A DNA stretch of 64,000 bases from Antarcticirhabdus aurantiaca (GTDB lineage Bacteria > Pseudomonadota > Alphaproteobacteria > Rhizobiales > Rhizobiaceae). Of this stretch, positions 61,825-64,000 are shown one piece after another. The position numbers and the translations under genes are program-made. Numbering within the stretch: the first letter of the stretch is position 1; every line of letters begins with the position of its first letter. The stretch is from positions 124,001 through 188,000 of the forward strand of contig NZ_VTOM01000008.1 of the NCBI RefSeq assembly GCF_009765365.1, given 5' to 3'. The notes beneath the pieces are model-generated. The model was not told where the DNA came from. It saw only the letters and a program-made list of their open reading frames with translations, and did not search any database.

Positions 61825-63224
61825 GCGCCGTGGAGCGGGAACGGCGGCTCGTCGTCGTTTCGAACCGGGTCGGGCCGCTCGACGACGAGGGGAAGGCGGG
61901 CGGCCTCGCGGTCGGCCTCGCCGACGCCCTGCGGCGCCGCGGCGGCCTCTGGTTCGGCTGGAGCGGGGATACCGCGGAGAACGCCGCCGCAGCCAAGGAA
62001 AAGACCGAGATCGTCGGGGACACCGCGCTCGTCACGATCGACATGACCGAGGAGGAGCTGAACGGCTTCTATCTCGGCTATGCCAATCGCACCCTATGGC
62101 CGCTTCTTCATTACCGGCTCGACCTCGCCGAGTTCGACCGCGGATCGGAGGCGATCTATCGCGGCGTCAACGCGCGCTTCGCCGAGCGCCTGATGCCGCT
62201 GATCGACGCGGACGACCTCGTCTGGGTCCACGACTACCATTTCTTCTTCTTCGGCGCGGAGCTGCGCCGTCTCGGCTTTTCCGGCCGTCTCGGCTATTTC
62301 CTGCACATTCCCTTTCCCCCGCCCGAGATCGTCTCGGCCCTGCCGGCCGCGCACGATCTCGTCTCGGCCATGCTCGCCTTCGACGTCCTCGGCTTCCAGA
62401 CCGAGACCGACCGGGCCAACTTCGCGGCCTTCGTCACGCGCGAGCTCGGCGGCGAGGCGGGCGAGGACGGGCTTCTGACGCTCGACGACCGCGAAGTCGT
62501 CGCCCGCGCCTTTCCGATCGGCATCGACGCGGAGGGCTTCGAGCGCTTCGCGCTCTCGCCCGAGGCCGGCGAGCACGAGGAGATGCTGCGCGACATCGCC
62601 CGCGATCGCGTCCAGATCGTCGGCGTCGACCGCATGGACTATTCCAAGGGGCTGGTGGAGCGGCTGCGCGGGTTCGGGCGCCTGCTCGAAGAGCACCCCG
62701 ACACGCACGGCCGCGTGCAGTTCCTGCAGATCGCCCCGCTCTCGCGCGCCGAGCTGGAAGCCTACGCGGCGCTGCGCCGGGAGCTCGAGGAACTGGCCGG
62801 CCACATCAACGGGCGCTTCGCCACGCTCGACTGGACGCCCGTCACGATCATGACGCGGCCTTTCACGCGGCGCGCGCTCGCCGGCATCTATCGCGGCGCG
62901 CGGGTCTGCCTGGTCACGCCGCTGCGCGACGGCATGAACCTCGTCGCCAAGGAGTTCGTCGCGGCGCAGGATCCCGGCGACCCCGGCGTCCTCGTCCTGT
63001 CGCGCTTCGCCGGCGCGCGTGCGGAGTTGGGCGAGGCCCTGATCGTCAATCCGCACTCGGCCGACGATCTTGCCAAAGCCCTGCGCACGGCCATCGCCAT
63101 GGAACCGGACGAGCGCCGGCGCCGCCATGCGGCGCTTCGCGACGCCGTCTTCAACAACACGGCGGCCGACTGGTGCGAGACCTTCCTGGCGGTGCTGGAG
63201 GACGACCTCAAGCTGCCGGCTTGA
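61821..63224 (+). CDS. otsA: trehalose-6-phosphate synthase
   Basis: A 467-aa GT20 glycosyltransferase that joins UDP-glucose and glucose 6-phosphate. Signatures: VVVSNRVGPLDDEGKAGGLA (sugar donor site), DLVWVHDYHFFF, GYFLHIPFPPPEI, GVDRMDYSKGL and LVTPLRDGMNLVAKEFVAAQ. It is the second gene of otsB-otsA, with 4-base overlap. Its 3' end overlaps the convergent last gene by 17 bp. Confidence 0.96.
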   Translation: MSAVERERRLVVVSNRVGPLDDEGKAGGLAVGLADALRRRGGLWFGWSGDTAENAAAAKEKTEIVGDTALVTIDMTEEELNGFYLGYANRTLWPLLHYRLDLAEFDRGSEAIYRGVNARFAERLMPLIDADDLVWVHDYHFFFFGAELRRLGFSGRLGYFLHIPFPPPEIVSALPAAHDLVSAMLAFDVLGFQTETDRANFAAFVTRELGGEAGEDGLLTLDDREVVARAFPIGIDAEGFERFALSPEAGEHEEMLRDIARDRVQIVGVDRMDYSKGLVERLRGFGRLLEEHPDTHGRVQFLQIAPLSRAELEAYAALRRELEELAGHINGRFATLDWTPVTIMTRPFTRRALAGIYRGARVCLVTPLRDGMNLVAKEFVAAQDPGDPGVLVLSRFAGARAELGEALIVNPHSADDLAKALRTAIAMEPDERRRRHAALRDAVFNNTAADWCETFLAVLEDDLKLPA

Positions 63225-63894
63225 ACTTGAAGGCGACCAGCCAACTCTCCTGCCAAGCGTCGAAGGCGGCCTGCGCCTCGGCGAGTTCCGGCGGCTCCAC
63301 GTAGGGCGCGCCCGTCGCGGTGCTTTCGGCCAGCGCCGCGTTCTTCTTCGCCTTGGCGGCGTCCAGCGCGGCGGTCAGCCTGCTTTGCTCGGTCTCCTTG
63401 GCGCCGATCGCGGCGATGGAGACGAAGCCGAACGAGCCGTCCTCGAAGCGTCCGCCCATGACGAACTCGCCGGGCGGGAAGAGCTCGCGGTTCTTGACCA
63501 CGGTGTGCGTGATCGTCCGCATCAGGAACTGCTTGTAGGTCGCCTTGTCGTCGAGGGCCTGCTCGACGGCGAATCTCCGGTTGAAGGCGTCGGCGCCGTA
63601 GCGGATGGCGTCGGCGAGGGCGAGCTTGGCGGCGGGATCGCTGATGGCGAAGTCGTCCGAGTCGATGAATTCCAACGCCTCCTTGGCCGCGCCGGTCGGC
63701 TCGGGCTTCATGTCGAGGAGCGCGCCGCTGATGGTCGACAGGGCGAGGGTCCGGGCGGCGCTCGGCTGGACGGAAACGCCCGGCGCGCCCGGCCGGGCAG
63801 CGGCGTCGCCGAAGACCGAGGCGGGCTGGGCCGCGAGCCTCGATGGCGGGGCGAGCAGACTGGCGGCGGTGGACAGCGCGGACAGGGAGGTCAT
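63208..63894 (-). CDS. hypothetical protein (228 aa)
   Basis: A protein of unassigned family. A Ser/Ala-rich N-terminus (TSLSALSTAASLLAPPS, possibly unstructured) is followed from about residue 75 by a helical domain (EALEFIDSDDFAISDPAAKL, then IRYGADAFNRRFAVEQALDD). There is no convincing signal peptide or membrane helix. The start 63894 is chosen for codon context; the frame is open to 63936. It is convergent with otsA, overlapping by 17 bp. Its upstream partner, if any, lies beyond the right edge. Confidence 0.65.
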   Translation of the reverse strand: MTSLSALSTAASLLAPPSRLAAQPASVFGDAAARPGAPGVSVQPSAARTLALSTISGALLDMKPEPTGAAKEALEFIDSDDFAISDPAAKLALADAIRYGADAFNRRFAVEQALDDKATYKQFLMRTITHTVVKNRELFPPGEFVMGGRFEDGSFGFVSIAAIGAKETEQSRLTAALDAAKAKKNAALAESTATGAPYVEPPELAEAQAAFDAWQESWLVAFKFKPAA

Positions 63895-64000
63895 CGTCGG
63901 ATCCGGTTGACGCGCGAAATGGCGCCTATGCCTCAAGGAGATGTCGCAACCTTAGCGGGTGAATATTGACGCCTCCTTTACGCTGTCGCGGCCGGCCGCC

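Overview
The window looks like a chromosomal segment of a very GC-rich alphaproteobacterium of the Hyphomicrobiales (Rhizobiales). The evidence is a clustered CtrA cell-cycle module (chpT, ctrA, sciP, fliJ, with eipA alongside), an FnrN-type oxygen regulator, HWE-family kinase signalling, and a housekeeping order argB / HAD nucleotidase / dapD / dapE / truA / fmt / def / rmuC of the kind found in this order of bacteria. Genus is not resolved; proteins resemble Methylobacteriaceae/Salinarimonadaceae relatives from memory only. Genes are tightly packed on both strands, and nearly all long antisense ORFs are GC-driven shadows.

Region 1-3285 is the right end of an integrated element that runs off the left edge. 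It holds a truncated primase-like gene (TOTE/AEP superfamily), a 59-codon ORF, an AlpA/excisionase-like protein, an unknown protein translationally coupled to a tyrosine integrase, and a 49-bp 3' piece of tRNA-Glu that marks the attachment site. The order integrase / AlpA-like / primase is typical of phage satellites and small integrative elements. Just outside lies a DUF2793 virion-type gene.

Region 5.0-13.5 kb carries an SpoU methyltransferase, a coiled-coil membrane protein, eipA (DUF1134), the CtrA module, mnmA and a Gfo/Idh/MocA oxidoreductase. The CtrA module contains ChpT phosphotransferase, a receiver-like protein without its phospho-acceptor, CtrA, FliJ and the CtrA inhibitor SciP.

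Region 13.7-25.5 kb is a low-oxygen respiration block: an Fnr-type regulator, cydDC (exporter needed for bd-oxidase assembly), and divergently cydA-cydB-cydX-hemN. A perfect TTGAT-N4-ATCAA box lies between the two divergent operons. A histidine phosphatase and a stand-alone NAD(P)HX dehydratase follow.

Region 25.5-41.7 kb is mainly signalling and envelope: a chemoreceptor, an Nramp-like transporter lacking the usual metal motifs, a GGDEF-EAL protein paired with an exported molybdopterin-fold protein, a YciI protein, GFA, NDH-2 and LLM-flavin enzymes, an HWE kinase with its receiver, and an exported trypsin-like protease. Region 41.8-56.3 kb is housekeeping: rmuC, def-fmt-truA, dapE, dapD, a LOG-family enzyme, a nucleotidase, an MFS carrier and argB, with two loci of palindromic intergenic repeats.

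Region 56.4-64 kb holds prpE, a tandem glycine riboswitch in front of a dadA-like D-amino acid dehydrogenase, an N-acetylmuramidase with a peptidoglycan-binding domain, the trehalose operon otsB-otsA, and an unknown protein at the right edge. No rRNA, CRISPR array, insertion sequence or complete tRNA was recognised.
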